Assembly: GCF_000266945.1 (NCBI RefSeq)
Contig: NC_018025.1
Span: 3,352,001-3,416,000 of the forward strand
Reading direction: 5' to 3'
From: Desulfomonile tiedjei DSM 6799
Lineage (GTDB): Bacteria > Desulfobacterota > Desulfomonilia > Desulfomonilales > Desulfomonilaceae
DNA: 64,000 bases
The notes under the pieces were generated by a model. The model did no database searches. It had not been told where the DNA came from and saw nothing but the letters and a program-made list of their open reading frames with translations. Positions 1-8,320 of this stretch are shown here, piece by piece; position 1 is the first letter of the stretch, and each line of letters begins with the position of its first letter. The position numbers and the translations under genes were made by a program.

Positions 1-489
1 AGCCAGATACCTTCCGAAAAGCCGTACCATACTACGCTGTTCTTCCGGTTCCCAATTTTCGGAGATTCTTTTGAGAATATAACGATCCAACTCCAGACCG
101 TGGGGGATGAACTCCATGATAACCCATTCCGATTTCACCAAACCGAATGTGGTGTCACGCATGAGAGCCATTGGCCGAGCAGCGAGGAATCCCGCGCGGA
201 TGAGGAGTTCTCCGTTTCGGAAAGTACGTAATCCCTGGGTCGCTCGGAAGAGTCCTTTGGCCGCATGGAGCGCCCCTCGCCATCGGAACTCTTTGACACA
301 CACAGGCGGACGGTCAGGAAGTTCAACCACCGTTACGGCAGTCTCGAGGGAGTTCTTCTTGACGGCATCTCCGCCTGCCGAGAGAATTCGGCGGTGCTCG
401 TCGAACACATCTCGAGCAAACTGTCTCAATTCTTCTTCAGATCCAATCAAGCGAACAGCTTCCGGATTCAGAGATATGGAAAGGTTCAC
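1..489 (-). CDS. Lipopolysaccharide core (Kdo/heptose) kinase family protein, 3' part missing
   Basis: The translation begins at a GTG overlapping the stop of the upstream glycosyltransferase (GTGA) and runs off the window edge after 163 codons. It resembles the N-lobe of the small protein-kinase-like enzymes that phosphorylate LPS core sugars (Kdo kinase/WaaP/InaA type). A VCVKEF segment would hold the ATP-binding lysine, and a VIMEF segment looks like the hinge between lobes. The catalytic loop and metal-binding aspartate would lie beyond the window. The overlap with a glycosyltransferase and a heptosyltransferase supports a role in LPS inner-core assembly at the cytoplasmic face of the inner membrane. 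The substrate sugar cannot be told from this part. Confidence 0.7.
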   Translation of the reverse strand, partial: MNLSISLNPEAVRLIGSEEELRQFARDVFDEHRRILSAGGDAVKKNSLETAVTVVELPDRPPVCVKEFRWRGALHAAKGLFRATQGLRTFRNGELLIRAGFLAARPMALMRDTTFGLVKSEWVIMEFIPHGLELDRYILKRISENWEPEEQRSMVRLFGRYLA

Positions 490-1427
490 TTCTTCACATC
501 CGGTAGATTTTTATTTCCACGTCTCCTCAATACCCTCATCACAAGAAATTTAAGAAAATATCGCCAACTCCTCAATCTCCACGGAGTTCTCTCTACGGAA
601 GATCTAAACCAATAAAGAGCGTTTTCAAAGTCACCGTTGTTCAGATACGCTCGTCCGAAAGATATATCATGATCTGAAAGAGTTCTCAGAAAAACTTGCA
701 CTGGGATTCTCTCCGGATCGTAGTTTTGCAGGAGGATATCGTACGTATCCGACCGCACCCCTACCCTGTTGTGGCTCGTATTCGCCTCATAGAACCTGAT
801 GAAGACGAGAGGTTGGTTACAATAGGCTATGGGATAGCGTGCAGCGATTTTCAGCCAGACATCAAATTCGTCAGCGAATCGATACCGAGAAGGAAAGCCT
901 CCGACGTCGGCAAGAACATCCCGCCGAATCATGACGGAAGAGGTGTGAATGAAACTCTCCCCATATTCCTTTTCCAGCAGATCGCCGTATATCCAGAGCG
1001 ATTTTCGCGGGGTACGATACGAACTTCCCAATCGAACATGTTTGATGGCAATCAAGCCTATTTCGGGATGCTCTCGGGCAAACCGGACCTGAACTTCCAG
1101 CTTCTCGGGCGCCCACAGATCGTCATGATCCAGAAAAGCAAACCACGCACCGCGAGCCTTCGCAGCACCGTTATTTCTGGATCTGGCTATTCCCTGGTTT
1201 TTCTGGTGGACTGTTCGGATGTCCGACTGAGAATCGAGCCATTCCTTTGTTCCATCTGACGATCCGTCATTCACCACAATAATTTCAAAATCTTTGAATG
1301 TCTGATTTCGCACAGATTGGACGGTCTCTTTCAACAGCTCCACTCTGTTAAAAGTGGGAACGATCACACTGACGAAAGGGTCCGGTGTTCTTGTCTTCCA
1401 CAGCGGTGCATCAGGAGTAGCGATCAT
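486..1427 (-). CDS. Glycosyltransferase family 2
   Basis: This 313-aa protein has a GT-A fold: VSVIVPTFNR near the N-terminus, a VVNDGSSDGT nucleotide-binding loop, and FLDHDDLW carrying the metal-binding acidic pair. The start is the ATG that overlaps the upstream heptosyltransferase stop (ATGA). A longer reading frame to 1529 exists but would run 100 bases into waaF and adds residues with no family character. Translational coupling at both ends (ATGA, then GTGA into the kinase) indicates one operon for LPS core or O-chain synthesis. The sugar donor and acceptor are not predictable from sequence. Confidence 0.85.
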   Translation of the reverse strand: MIATPDAPLWKTRTPDPFVSVIVPTFNRVELLKETVQSVRNQTFKDFEIIVVNDGSSDGTKEWLDSQSDIRTVHQKNQGIARSRNNGAAKARGAWFAFLDHDDLWAPEKLEVQVRFAREHPEIGLIAIKHVRLGSSYRTPRKSLWIYGDLLEKEYGESFIHTSSVMIRRDVLADVGGFPSRYRFADEFDVWLKIAARYPIAYCNQPLVFIRFYEANTSHNRVGVRSDTYDILLQNYDPERIPVQVFLRTLSDHDISFGRAYLNNGDFENALYWFRSSVERTPWRLRSWRYFLKFLVMRVLRRRGNKNLPDVKK

Positions 1428-2476
1428 CCGATGAGGCGTTCCAGTTCCCGGAGAACATTTTCCGGTGTAATGCTGTTCATACAAGGATGGTTCTGGTGAG
1501 GACAAGTGAAATGCCGGCACGGTGCACACTGAGCGGAGCCCTGCACAATGTGAGCCTTTTCGCCGTAAGGAGCGGTAGCGCCCGGAATAGTAGGCCCGAA
1601 AATGGTCAATACACGTGCAGACGATGCCACGGCAAGATGTGCGCTCCCCGTATCATTGGAGATCACGAAACGGGATAAGTTCATGATTGCCATGGAATGC
1701 AGAATATCCGATCTTCCCGCAAGATTGACAGCAGGAGAGTGCATTTCCCTGATAATGTCGTCGACGATGTCTCGCTCGCCGGGAGCCCCCAGAAAAACCA
1801 CCTGCCCTCGTGCTTGAAGCCGATCCGCCAGATTTGCGAAATTCTGTCGCGGCCATCTCTTCGCCTCCGAGTTAACCGAACCGGGACACAGACAGAAGAA
1901 ATCCGCTGACTGAGAGATTCCGTGAGATGATAGCAATGCCATAGCCTCTTCGGTGGCTTGGGCAGGGATGCGGACCGAGCAATCGGGATTCCGCGGGGCG
2001 GAGGGATTGCCAACCAGGTTCGCCAGATATTCGGTAATCGCGAGATAGTAGAACACCTGATGCTGCTTCCGGATTTTCTCTGTCAGGGGGACCTTCACGT
2101 TGAGCAGAGGTCCTCGCAGGTCCGTAGGAAATCCGATCCTTAACGGGATTCGCGCCAAAGCCGAAGTAAATGCACTCTCGAATGCATTCTGGAACAGTAC
2201 CATCATTCCAAATTGCCCGCGTGCCAGCTCTCGCCTCATGCGAAAAGGCCGGACAAGCGCCCCTCCGTGCGATGCGTCAAAACAGATGAGATCGTCCGGG
2301 ACTTCCGTCGCTTTGATGAGAGGAGCAAGACCCGATGTGGCCCACACCGTTATGTGCATCTCGGGAAAGAGTCTTCTCAGGTTGCGCAGGGCCGGGATAC
2401 TCATGACCGTATCGCCCACCCAATTTGTACCTCTGACTACAATACGCGATATCTTGGATAGGTCGAATTCGGGCAT
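1424..2476 (-). CDS. waaF: Lipopolysaccharide heptosyltransferase II (GT9)
   Basis: This 350-aa GT-B enzyme of family GT9 adds heptose from ADP-heptose to the LPS inner core. Visible marks are the N-terminal GTNWVGDTVMSIPAL segment, an internal CLCPGSVNSEAKRWP stretch, the C-terminal donor-binding VISNDTGSAHLA motif, IFGPT, and a cysteine-rich tail (CAPC...CPH...CM) typical of the WaaF branch. Length is normal. It heads the visible LPS cluster, is followed with a 4-bp overlap by a glycosyltransferase, and is preceded 13 bp upstream by a Trm112-like protein. Heptosyltransferase I (WaaC) is a less likely alternative. Confidence 0.88.
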   Translation of the reverse strand: MPEFDLSKISRIVVRGTNWVGDTVMSIPALRNLRRLFPEMHITVWATSGLAPLIKATEVPDDLICFDASHGGALVRPFRMRRELARGQFGMMVLFQNAFESAFTSALARIPLRIGFPTDLRGPLLNVKVPLTEKIRKQHQVFYYLAITEYLANLVGNPSAPRNPDCSVRIPAQATEEAMALLSSHGISQSADFFCLCPGSVNSEAKRWPRQNFANLADRLQARGQVVFLGAPGERDIVDDIIREMHSPAVNLAGRSDILHSMAIMNLSRFVISNDTGSAHLAVASSARVLTIFGPTIPGATAPYGEKAHIVQGSAQCAPCRHFTCPHQNHPCMNSITPENVLRELERLIG

Positions 2477-2489
2477 GGTACCAGTCGGT

Positions 2490-2675
2490 TCAAGCCAGAC
2501 TTTCTTCCGTCAGAGGAATGGCTTCATCGATGAGCATAATGGGAATATCGTCCTTGATAGGATACTTGACCTGACAGGACCTGCAAATGAGACCATCTTG
2601 ATTGGACGTCGGAATCAAATCGCCCTTACACTTCGGACACACGAGAATTTCCAATAACTTGGGGTTAACCGCCAT
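2490..2675 (-). CDS. Trm112-family small zinc-ribbon protein
   Basis: A 61-aa protein with the Trm112/YcaR pattern: LLEILVCPKCKGDL near the N-terminus and LICRSC further on, giving a four-cysteine zinc ribbon, then KYPIKDDIPIML. The start is chosen because AGGTGA lies six bases upstream of this ATG; a longer frame to 2753 adds 26 residues without family match. Bacterial YcaR proteins often sit beside lpxK or other LPS genes, as here. Trm112 in eukaryotes activates methyltransferases; the bacterial role is unproven. Confidence 0.88.
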   Translation of the reverse strand: MAVNPKLLEILVCPKCKGDLIPTSNQDGLICRSCQVKYPIKDDIPIMLIDEAIPLTEESLA

Positions 2676-2778
2676 GATTTCACCTGTATTTTCGCCGACA
2701 GCTTGTTTTCTTGAGTTATGTACGAGGCTCCAACAATATCGGAATAATGTCAAGACTTCTCAAAAAAGGCCCTGCTCT

Positions 2779-3495
2779 TTAACGGTTGTTCGTCAGTTCC
2801 TGTTTCCAGAAGAAATTTGCGGCCTCCGCGTACGCCCGTTTCGGCGCGATTTCCGCACTCACTGCCTTCATCGATTCTTCGGAAATTACACCGTTCTTCA
2901 CAATTTCGGAACCGGCATTTTCTGCTGCTTTCAGAACACCGGCGATCTCTTTCGGCATCATTTCCGGGTAGCGAAGCACAGGTCCGTGCGGTCTCAAAAG
3001 ATGTCCGGCATAATCCGCATTCAGATTGAGAGACAGTTTCCTGCAATGCATCACCAAAGCATCGAAATTGTCAGATTCGTGGAACCCGCAGTTGCTGATA
3101 AGGGCAAGCTTCGAGGCTTTCAACTCCCGTCGTGGATGTCTGCAATGTTCGTCTCGGAAAACGATTTCAGGTTGAAGAACCGGTATCATACGATCCAGGA
3201 AAACTTTGGATTGACCGGACATTCCATCCGCGTACAAGGGAGTGGCGAGTACGAGCACATCTGCCATGAGGAATTTTTGCAGTATCTCGGCCTGGTCGTC
3301 ATTTATGGCGCAGACACCCGGTGTCTTGGTCCAGCAACTGAAACATCCCAGACAATAGTGTATCTTCTTCTTATTGAGAAAAACCTCTTCCACATTGGCA
3401 CCCGCCTCCTGTGCCCCTTTCACGAACTCCTTTTGTATGATGTATGTATTACCCTTCTTCCCTGAAGGGCTACCGTTGACTACGAATATATTCAC
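2779..3495 (-). CDS. Flavodoxin-fold NAD(P)H-dependent FMN oxidoreductase
   Basis: This 238-aa protein starts with the FMN-phosphate loop NGSPSGKKGNT and contains a CLGCFSCW cysteine pair and ATPLYADGMSG, the isoalloxazine-side loop. It fits the NADPH-dependent FMN reductase / multimeric flavodoxin (WrbA-like, iron-sulfur-flavoprotein-like) group common in anaerobes. The CLGCFSC cysteines with a later C (GVC) could hold a small Fe-S cluster, as in archaeal iron-sulfur flavoproteins, but the full cluster motif is not certain. The gene stands alone between two short intergenic gaps. The electron donor and acceptor are unknown. Confidence 0.78.
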   Translation of the reverse strand: MNIFVVNGSPSGKKGNTYIIQKEFVKGAQEAGANVEEVFLNKKKIHYCLGCFSCWTKTPGVCAINDDQAEILQKFLMADVLVLATPLYADGMSGQSKVFLDRMIPVLQPEIVFRDEHCRHPRRELKASKLALISNCGFHESDNFDALVMHCRKLSLNLNADYAGHLLRPHGPVLRYPEMMPKEIAGVLKAAENAGSEIVKNGVISEESMKAVSAEIAPKRAYAEAANFFWKQELTNNR

Positions 3496-3523
3496 ACTAC
3501 CTACACCTCCGTCCTGAATACTA

Positions 3524-3973
3524 TCAGTGACATACCTCAGTGTCCCAGTCCGGGATAATGATCATTTGTCCGGGAACCTCGGCGTCCTCACCTTCTTTTA
3601 TCTCTCCAAAGCGTACGATTCCGGAACTATCTTTTGAAAACTGTTGGACCACTATGTACGGCCGACCTCCCTGTATTGCCGTTGCTGCCACGAGACAGTG
3701 GCGCTCTTTCCCGGTTCGCGAATCAACTATTTTGGCGGATGTTACCGTCGTAACTGCGTACGCTCCCAGGAGAACAGCCTGTTCTTTTACGTGCGCGATC
3801 AGCGCGGTCCTTTGAGCTTGATCTTTAAACGGCAGCACCATAGGAATCATTCGTTCGATGGTATGGAGTATTGCTGTAGGCAAATGGGTCCCTTGCTCCT
3901 GAAGAGTGAACCGCGCAATTCCGAGTATTTCTCGAACAGTCTCAACGATAGATTCTTGTAGATCTACAATCAC
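3524..3973 (-). CDS. Hypothetical protein, 149 aa
   Basis: No family was recognised. The protein has an N-terminal amphipathic helical stretch (ESIVETVREILGIA) and then alternating beta-like segments (AVTTVTSAKIVDS, RHCLVAATAIQGGRPYIVVQQF), with an acidic C-terminus. No signal peptide or membrane segment is seen. Two GTG starts are possible; the inner one (3973) is preferred because GAAAGAG lies five bases upstream, whereas the outer GTG touches that site. Downstream is the flavodoxin-like gene, 28 bp away, so the two may be co-transcribed. Confidence 0.6.
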   Translation of the reverse strand: MIVDLQESIVETVREILGIARFTLQEQGTHLPTAILHTIERMIPMVLPFKDQAQRTALIAHVKEQAVLLGAYAVTTVTSAKIVDSRTGKERHCLVAATAIQGGRPYIVVQQFSKDSSGIVRFGEIKEGEDAEVPGQMIIIPDWDTEVCH

Positions 3974-4210
3974 GAGCACTCTTTCAGCGGTGATTTTAAT
4001 CTGATGAAATAATGGAAAAAGACAATCTTGACTATTTCCCGGGTCCTCTCATGGGTCCGCAGTCATGACCGCACGCCGAAATGCGTCTCAGTTATCCGCT
4101 AGTACTATTGTTACATGATTCCTCCGCAGCGCGGAAGGAAAATGTCCGGGCTTATGCAAGGCTTCAGTTTCGGACGGTGGTTTGAGAGGCATTTTCGTTT
4201 GAGTACGTAG

Positions 4211-4300
4211 GATGTCGGCGAGCGAAGCGAAGCAATCCCCTGAAGGTGCAGGCACGTATCAGGAGATTGCCACGTCGCTCCGCTCCTCGCAATGACATGT
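4211..4300. repeat. Imperfect inverted repeat of the GCGAGGAGCGAAGCGACG class
   Basis: The left arm reads GGCGAGCGAAGCGAAGCAATC. The right arm, read on the minus strand, is GCGAGGAGCGGAGCGACGTGGCAATC, preceded by CATGTCATT. The arms are separated by about 25 bases. Closely similar repeats are scattered in many deltaproteobacterial and other genomes. Only this copy was found in the window. Confidence 0.6.
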
Positions 4301-4364
4301 CCCCGAGCGGCTCATCTCCGTGGATAACTGAAGGAATACAGGCTTACCGCTTGCCTCATGACAA

Positions 4365-4414
4365 GTCGAGGACATCATACCATTCAGCAGTTATGCCTAT
4401 AAAATAGCAAAGGC
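4365..4414. repeat. Degenerate 50-bp repeat, copy 1
   Basis: This shares about 70-75% identity by eye with 5291-5340. Common words are GTCGA, TCATACCATT, TATGC, TATAA and AGGC. The two copies flank the TonB-C gene in the same orientation. Function is unknown; they may be decayed mobile-element ends. Confidence 0.4.
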
Positions 4415-4510
4415 TGGGGTGTCCTGAGCGGAGTGATTGGACGGCCTTGCGTCGTCCGGAACGAAGGATACCTCCAGCCTCCACATTATAAAAAGAAAAG
4501 CGAATCGGTA

Positions 4511-5104
4511 TTAATTATTGTCCAGTCCCCATTTGTACTTTCGCGCAGGTCCGGGGTCAGGCTTTTCTGCTTTTGCATCGACATCCTGCACATTGGACGA
4601 TCCTGCCGGAACCCCCCAGATGTATTTTTTGGGGGATTTATCGGGTTCGGTTTCAATGGGAATGGGACGGTCTCTCACTTCGTGATTTGCCGTTACGACA
4701 GGAACAGTGGGGACGTCTGCGACGATGAAATTCGCTCGAATCAGCACATTGTCTGCCCGCAAATCGTCAGGAAAAGGCGGAAACGGTGCTGCAGATCGAA
4801 TAGCTGCTATGAGAGAACGATCGAGTTTCTTGTTTCCGGAACTCTGGATCATCTCCACAGACTGGAGCGATCCGTCTCTGTCGACCGAGTATGTGATGCG
4901 CATACGGCCTTTCAATGCCGTGGGGATCTCGAGATTCAGCGGTGCGGTCCACGCCCTCTGAATGGCATCTCTCGTCAAGAGAGTGTAATCATTAAGCGTC
5001 TTATTACGAGTGGAACGATCTACGACAATCTGGTCCGCCCAAGCAGAGCCACAGTGGACGGCAAGCAATCCTGAAATAAAGAGTACAATAGCAAGTTTTT
5101 TCAA
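4511..5104 (-). CDS. Exported protein with TonB C-terminal-like domain
   Basis: This 197-aa protein has a cleavable signal peptide (KKLAIVLFISGLLAVH, cleavage likely after SAWA). A TonB-C fold follows at about residues 40-115: RMRITYSVDRDGSLQSVEMIQSSG, then DRSLIAAIRSAAPFPPFP. No N-terminal anchor or proline-rich spacer is present, so it is not a classical TonB; it belongs with the periplasmic TonB-family proteins. The C-terminus carries two copies of a short KYxWG motif (KYIWGVPAG and KYKWGLDNN) separated by an acidic linker. A similar RKYQWLF segment occurs in the CHAT-like protein at 31160-33112. Partner unknown. Confidence 0.75.
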   Translation of the reverse strand: MKKLAIVLFISGLLAVHCGSAWADQIVVDRSTRNKTLNDYTLLTRDAIQRAWTAPLNLEIPTALKGRMRITYSVDRDGSLQSVEMIQSSGNKKLDRSLIAAIRSAAPFPPFPDDLRADNVLIRANFIVADVPTVPVVTANHEVRDRPIPIETEPDKSPKKYIWGVPAGSSNVQDVDAKAEKPDPGPARKYKWGLDNN

Positions 5105-5500
5105 TGTAATCCTCCTTGGTACTCGGGACTCCGGCGTAAATGATGCTGAAAGAAGCTGATGATGACCTTTTCCTGAAGTCAGTTAAGAAGTAACTGCAGG
5201 TTCAAGTTGAGGTTCTCGTAGCAACTCCTTGATCACAGGTCAAGAAAATAATCGCTTCTTTTCTTGCATTCGGTTGAGACAGGCCGGGAGGTCGATGACT
5301 CATACCATTTCGCAAGTATGCATATAAGGTGGCGCAGGCCGATACGCACGTTGCGTATGACCCGACAAATATCGATTGTTGAGAGAATTGTTTTGCAGTA
5401 ATATGCCGGACCAATATTCCTATGTCCCTTACAAATAGATCCGTTTTCAGCGTGCATCCCTACAAGGGGTATGTTCGCGATTAGATTGAGGAGGTCGTTC
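5105..5500. other. 396-bp intergenic region
   Basis: It lies between divergent genes and so should hold both promoters, but none with convincing -35/-10 elements was singled out. It contains copy 2 of the degenerate 50-bp repeat (5291-5340). Open frames here are short and lack ribosome-binding sites. Confidence 0.5.
5291..5340. repeat. Degenerate 50-bp repeat, copy 2
   Basis: The counterpart of 4365-4414, in the same orientation on the other side of the TonB-C gene. See that entry for shared words. Identity is imperfect, so common origin is likely but not proven. Confidence 0.4.
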
Positions 5501-6415
5501 GTGAGAGGCTGCTGCATTCTCTTATCGGTCGTAATCGCATTGGGATTGGTTTCCACAGATTCATATTCTCAAAACTCTGCTGTAACCGATTTTGTCTCTG
5601 CCGTGGCCGGCCCTTCATTCTTCAGCGCGGGCACGCAGACTCCAGGCTGCCGGAAAAGCGAAATGTTCGGTTCTCCGAATCTCTATGTTGGCTGGTTAGA
5701 GCATCATAAGGGAGCTACCTGGGTTACCAACCGTCAAGGCGGTTCGACCGGCACTGCAGAATGGCCTCTGAGGGGTTTTTGGCTCAGTCTGAGCGAGAGT
5801 ATTATGCCGCAGGACCGGTTCGGCCTCTTGCTCTCAGGTTCCGTTTTCTTTCCTCATCGGGGAGCAGGGTCCTGGTATACAACCGGTGGAATCGGTGCAA
5901 TCGATTTTGAGGTTCCTTCGTATTACTGGTGGGCTGTTGATGGCTTCGTCAGAGGAGGTGTGTCCGATAATTTCGACATTCTGGCAGGTTTTCGCTGGGA
6001 CCACACGAGCACGAGACTAAAGTACAGCGACAACACGGACGACGACTACGTTTTGAATCTGTATTTGCCGCTTATCGGCGCGCAATTGCACCAGCAGTTT
6101 GCAGGCGGTGAATTGCTGTTTCGCATCATAGGGACTCCTTTGGTTCCGGGTCGCGTTAGGTACAATTTCTGGACCAGCACCAATTTCAGTGAATTCGGTG
6201 ACTTTGATGTCGCACGCGGGTCTTTTGTCGAAACGTTGCTTGACTACCGCTTCCGGATGGCTTCGAATCTGAATCTGGGCGGTTTCGTAAGATGGAACAT
6301 GATGCATGTGAACACCCGCGAGAATTCCCTCTCAGGTTCGACCACAGAGTCGATTTCCTGGACCGTGGACATCAGGTCGTGGACTGTCGGCGGAAGCTTG
6401 TCTCTGGGATTTTGA
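5501..6415 (+). CDS. Outer-membrane beta-barrel protein
   Basis: This 304-aa protein has a signal peptide (CCILLSVVIALGLVSTDSYS-Q). Alternating aromatic/hydrophobic strands follow throughout and it ends in GGSLSLGF, a terminal-phenylalanine outer-membrane barrel signature. The GTG at 5501 is preferred over an upstream ATG at 5471 because GAGGAGG sits six bases before it. The paired Tyr/Trp girdles (SYYWWAVDGF, GGFVRWNM) fit a porin-like barrel of perhaps 12 strands. No specific family was recognised. It is 340 bp upstream of an ABC importer on the same strand, so an outer-membrane role in uptake of that substrate is possible but unproven. Confidence 0.75.
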   Translation: MRGCCILLSVVIALGLVSTDSYSQNSAVTDFVSAVAGPSFFSAGTQTPGCRKSEMFGSPNLYVGWLEHHKGATWVTNRQGGSTGTAEWPLRGFWLSLSESIMPQDRFGLLLSGSVFFPHRGAGSWYTTGGIGAIDFEVPSYYWWAVDGFVRGGVSDNFDILAGFRWDHTSTRLKYSDNTDDDYVLNLYLPLIGAQLHQQFAGGELLFRIIGTPLVPGRVRYNFWTSTNFSEFGDFDVARGSFVETLLDYRFRMASNLNLGGFVRWNMMHVNTRENSLSGSTTESISWTVDIRSWTVGGSLSLGF

Positions 6416-6755
6416 ATCGCAACACTTTTGTACTGAATCGCTTTCTTTGAGCATTTTGAGCGCCAGGTACCGCTGCTTGGATGGATGCGATCTATGTCCT
6501 TTTGCTAAATGCATTGGGTCAGGAAACGATCGATAACAAGAGAGACCCTTCCCCCGTGCCCGAAAACCGCCGATGTATGGGCCTTCCCAACTTTTCCTAT
6601 GACTTTTTTTGTTTTCATACTCAAGCTAATGATGATATGGTTGGAACTGACTTTTTGAACCATTCAGACATTCTGATTCCATGATCGTCCGCTTTTAGAC
6701 TAGGATTCCGAAGATCCAGTCGATCCTTGCGGCTGTTTTCTTGAGGATGGCGAGT
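6416..6755 (+). other. 340-bp intergenic region, no gene supported
   Basis: It lies between the outer-membrane protein and the ABC operon. A 67-codon open frame inside it lacks a ribosome-binding site and family features. A promoter for the ABC operon is expected here, but no strong elements stood out. Confidence 0.4.
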
Positions 6756-7520
6756 ATGAGCAGAGATCGCGTGAGAGGCCTTTTGCTGCCGCTTCTCGCT
6801 TTTTTGGTGTTCGGCGGGTTGTGGGAGATCGTATCGTCACTTGGGATTTGGCCGCCATCAGCATTCCCTTCCCCCAGACGTGCAGCAATTGGAATGTGGG
6901 AATTAACTGTGAACGGAACGCTCCTTAAGCATTCCGTGGCAAGTCTGTTCCGTGTCACCGCGGGTTTCTATTTGGCCGTGGTTTTGGGCGTCCCTTTAGG
7001 GATGATGCTGGGCTGGTGGAAAACCGGCCAACTGATGTTCAATTCTATTATTCAGTTCTTACGGCCTATATCTCCCCTCGCGTGGATACCGCTCGCGATG
7101 CTCTGGTTCGGGATTGGGGACAAGCCCGCAATTTTCCTAATTTTCTTATCGAGCTTCTTCCCGTTGTTGGTCAACACCGTCAGCGCGGTGAACCGCATTA
7201 ATTCCTTATATTTTCAAGTTGCTGCAAATTTCAATTTTAACCGGTTCGAGACTTTTTCGCTCGTCATTTTCCCTGCTATTTTGCCAGCGGTCATGCCTGC
7301 TTTGAGAATATCTTTGGGAATTGCCTGGCTTGTCGTGGTTGCAGCGGAGATGATTGCAGTCAAATCGGGACTGGGATACCTGATTCTCGATTCCCGCAAT
7401 GCGCTCCGCATGGATTATGTCGTGGACGCGATGATTGCCATTGGAATAATAGGAATTTGTTTGGACCGAATTATAGTGAAACTGACCAGGATTAAATCAG
7501 TATCGTGGGGTTCGGTTTAA
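6756..7520 (+). CDS. ABC transporter permease, nitrate/sulfonate/taurine type
   Basis: A 254-aa inner-membrane protein with about six hydrophobic helices. It has the EAA-type cytoplasmic loop that contacts the ATPase (AANFNFNRFETFSLVIFPAI...PALRISLGIAW), typical of the SsuC/TauC/NrtB group. Starts at 6741, 6747 and 6756 are in frame; 6756 is preferred because GAGG then stands nine bases upstream. It is followed by the ATPase with a one-base overlap (TAATG) and then by the binding protein, forming a complete importer. The substrate is not evident; the neighbouring metY suggests a sulfur compound, but thiamine precursors or nitrate are possible. Confidence 0.85.
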   Translation: MSRDRVRGLLLPLLAFLVFGGLWEIVSSLGIWPPSAFPSPRRAAIGMWELTVNGTLLKHSVASLFRVTAGFYLAVVLGVPLGMMLGWWKTGQLMFNSIIQFLRPISPLAWIPLAMLWFGIGDKPAIFLIFLSSFFPLLVNTVSAVNRINSLYFQVAANFNFNRFETFSLVIFPAILPAVMPALRISLGIAWLVVVAAEMIAVKSGLGYLILDSRNALRMDYVVDAMIAIGIIGICLDRIIVKLTRIKSVSWGSV

Positions 7521-8320
7521 TGGGGCATATTCAAGTCTGTGGATTATCAAAGCAATACATGGAGCGCCGGACGGCGCCCAGGACAGTCAACTGTTCGCCT
7601 AACGTGGAACAGGGCACGTATTTGGAGGTCCTGAACGACATAAATCTCCACTTTGAGGATGGAGAGCTTGTATGTTTGCTCGGACCTTCAGGTTGTGGCA
7701 AGACCACGCTCGTACGCATCATTGCCGGATTTGAGCAACCGACTTCAGGGTCTGTAACGATTGACGGGAAGCAGGTCAAGGGCCCGAGTTCCAATCATAT
7801 CTTTGTCTTTCAGCACAATGGTTTACTGCCGTGGATGACTGTTTGGGATAACGTCCGGCTGGGGTTGCGGCACATGAGCGACAAAGAACAGATGGGCGAC
7901 CGGATTCGGGAATATCTCGATATTGTGAACCTGACCGGTTTCGAGCACCATTATCCTCACCAGCTTTCAGGAGGGATGCAGAGACGTGCAGAATTGGCGC
8001 GGGCTCTCGTCGTAAATCCGGACGTATTGTTAATGGACGAGCCTTTCGCAGGACTGGATTTTTTGACTCGCCTCAAAATGCGGGAAGAAATTATCAACAT
8101 GCATGAATACTTTCGCAAGACCATCCTGTTCATTACTCACGATATTGAAGAGGCTCTGGTCATGGCAGATCGCATGGTGGTTTTCAGCGATCGGCCTGCT
8201 CAAGTACGCATGAATCTTAAACTTAGCTGTTCTCACCCGCGTGATTTTACGAAGGAATCTGCCCTCGAAGATTTGAGACGATCCGTCTACATGGAGCTTG
8301 GAGTTCATTATGCTCTCTAG
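7520..8320 (+). CDS. ABC transporter ATP-binding protein, nitrate/sulfonate type
   Basis: This 266-aa ATPase shows the full nucleotide-binding set: Walker A GPSGCGKTT, Q-loop FQHNGLLPW, signature LSGGMQRR, Walker B VLLMDEP and H-loop THDIEEA. The start ATG overlaps the permease stop by one base. The N-terminus carries a small insertion (MERRTAPRTVNCSPNVEQG) before the first strand, compared with typical SsuB/TauB proteins. It powers the importer made with its two neighbours. Its 3' end overlaps the binding-protein start by 11 bases. Confidence 0.9.
   Translation: MGHIQVCGLSKQYMERRTAPRTVNCSPNVEQGTYLEVLNDINLHFEDGELVCLLGPSGCGKTTLVRIIAGFEQPTSGSVTIDGKQVKGPSSNHIFVFQHNGLLPWMTVWDNVRLGLRHMSDKEQMGDRIREYLDIVNLTGFEHHYPHQLSGGMQRRAELARALVVNPDVLLMDEPFAGLDFLTRLKMREEIINMHEYFRKTILFITHDIEEALVMADRMVVFSDRPAQVRMNLKLSCSHPRDFTKESALEDLRRSVYMELGVHYAL

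Larger units (their letters stand above)
3980..4510. other. 531-bp intergenic region with repeat elements
   Basis: No convincing gene is present. The stretch contains one imperfect inverted repeat of the common GCGAGGAGCGAAGCGACG type (4211-4300) and one arm of a 50-bp degenerate repeat (4365-4414) that recurs past the TonB-C gene. The remainder has no codon structure that I can support. Confidence 0.6.

Noticed and set aside
107-553. Plus-strand frame at the window start
   Set aside because: The opposite strand encodes a good sugar-kinase N-lobe coupled to the glycosyltransferase.
5233-5556. Minus-strand 107-codon frame before the outer-membrane gene
   Set aside because: Overlaps the signal peptide of the better-supported plus-strand gene and a degenerate repeat.
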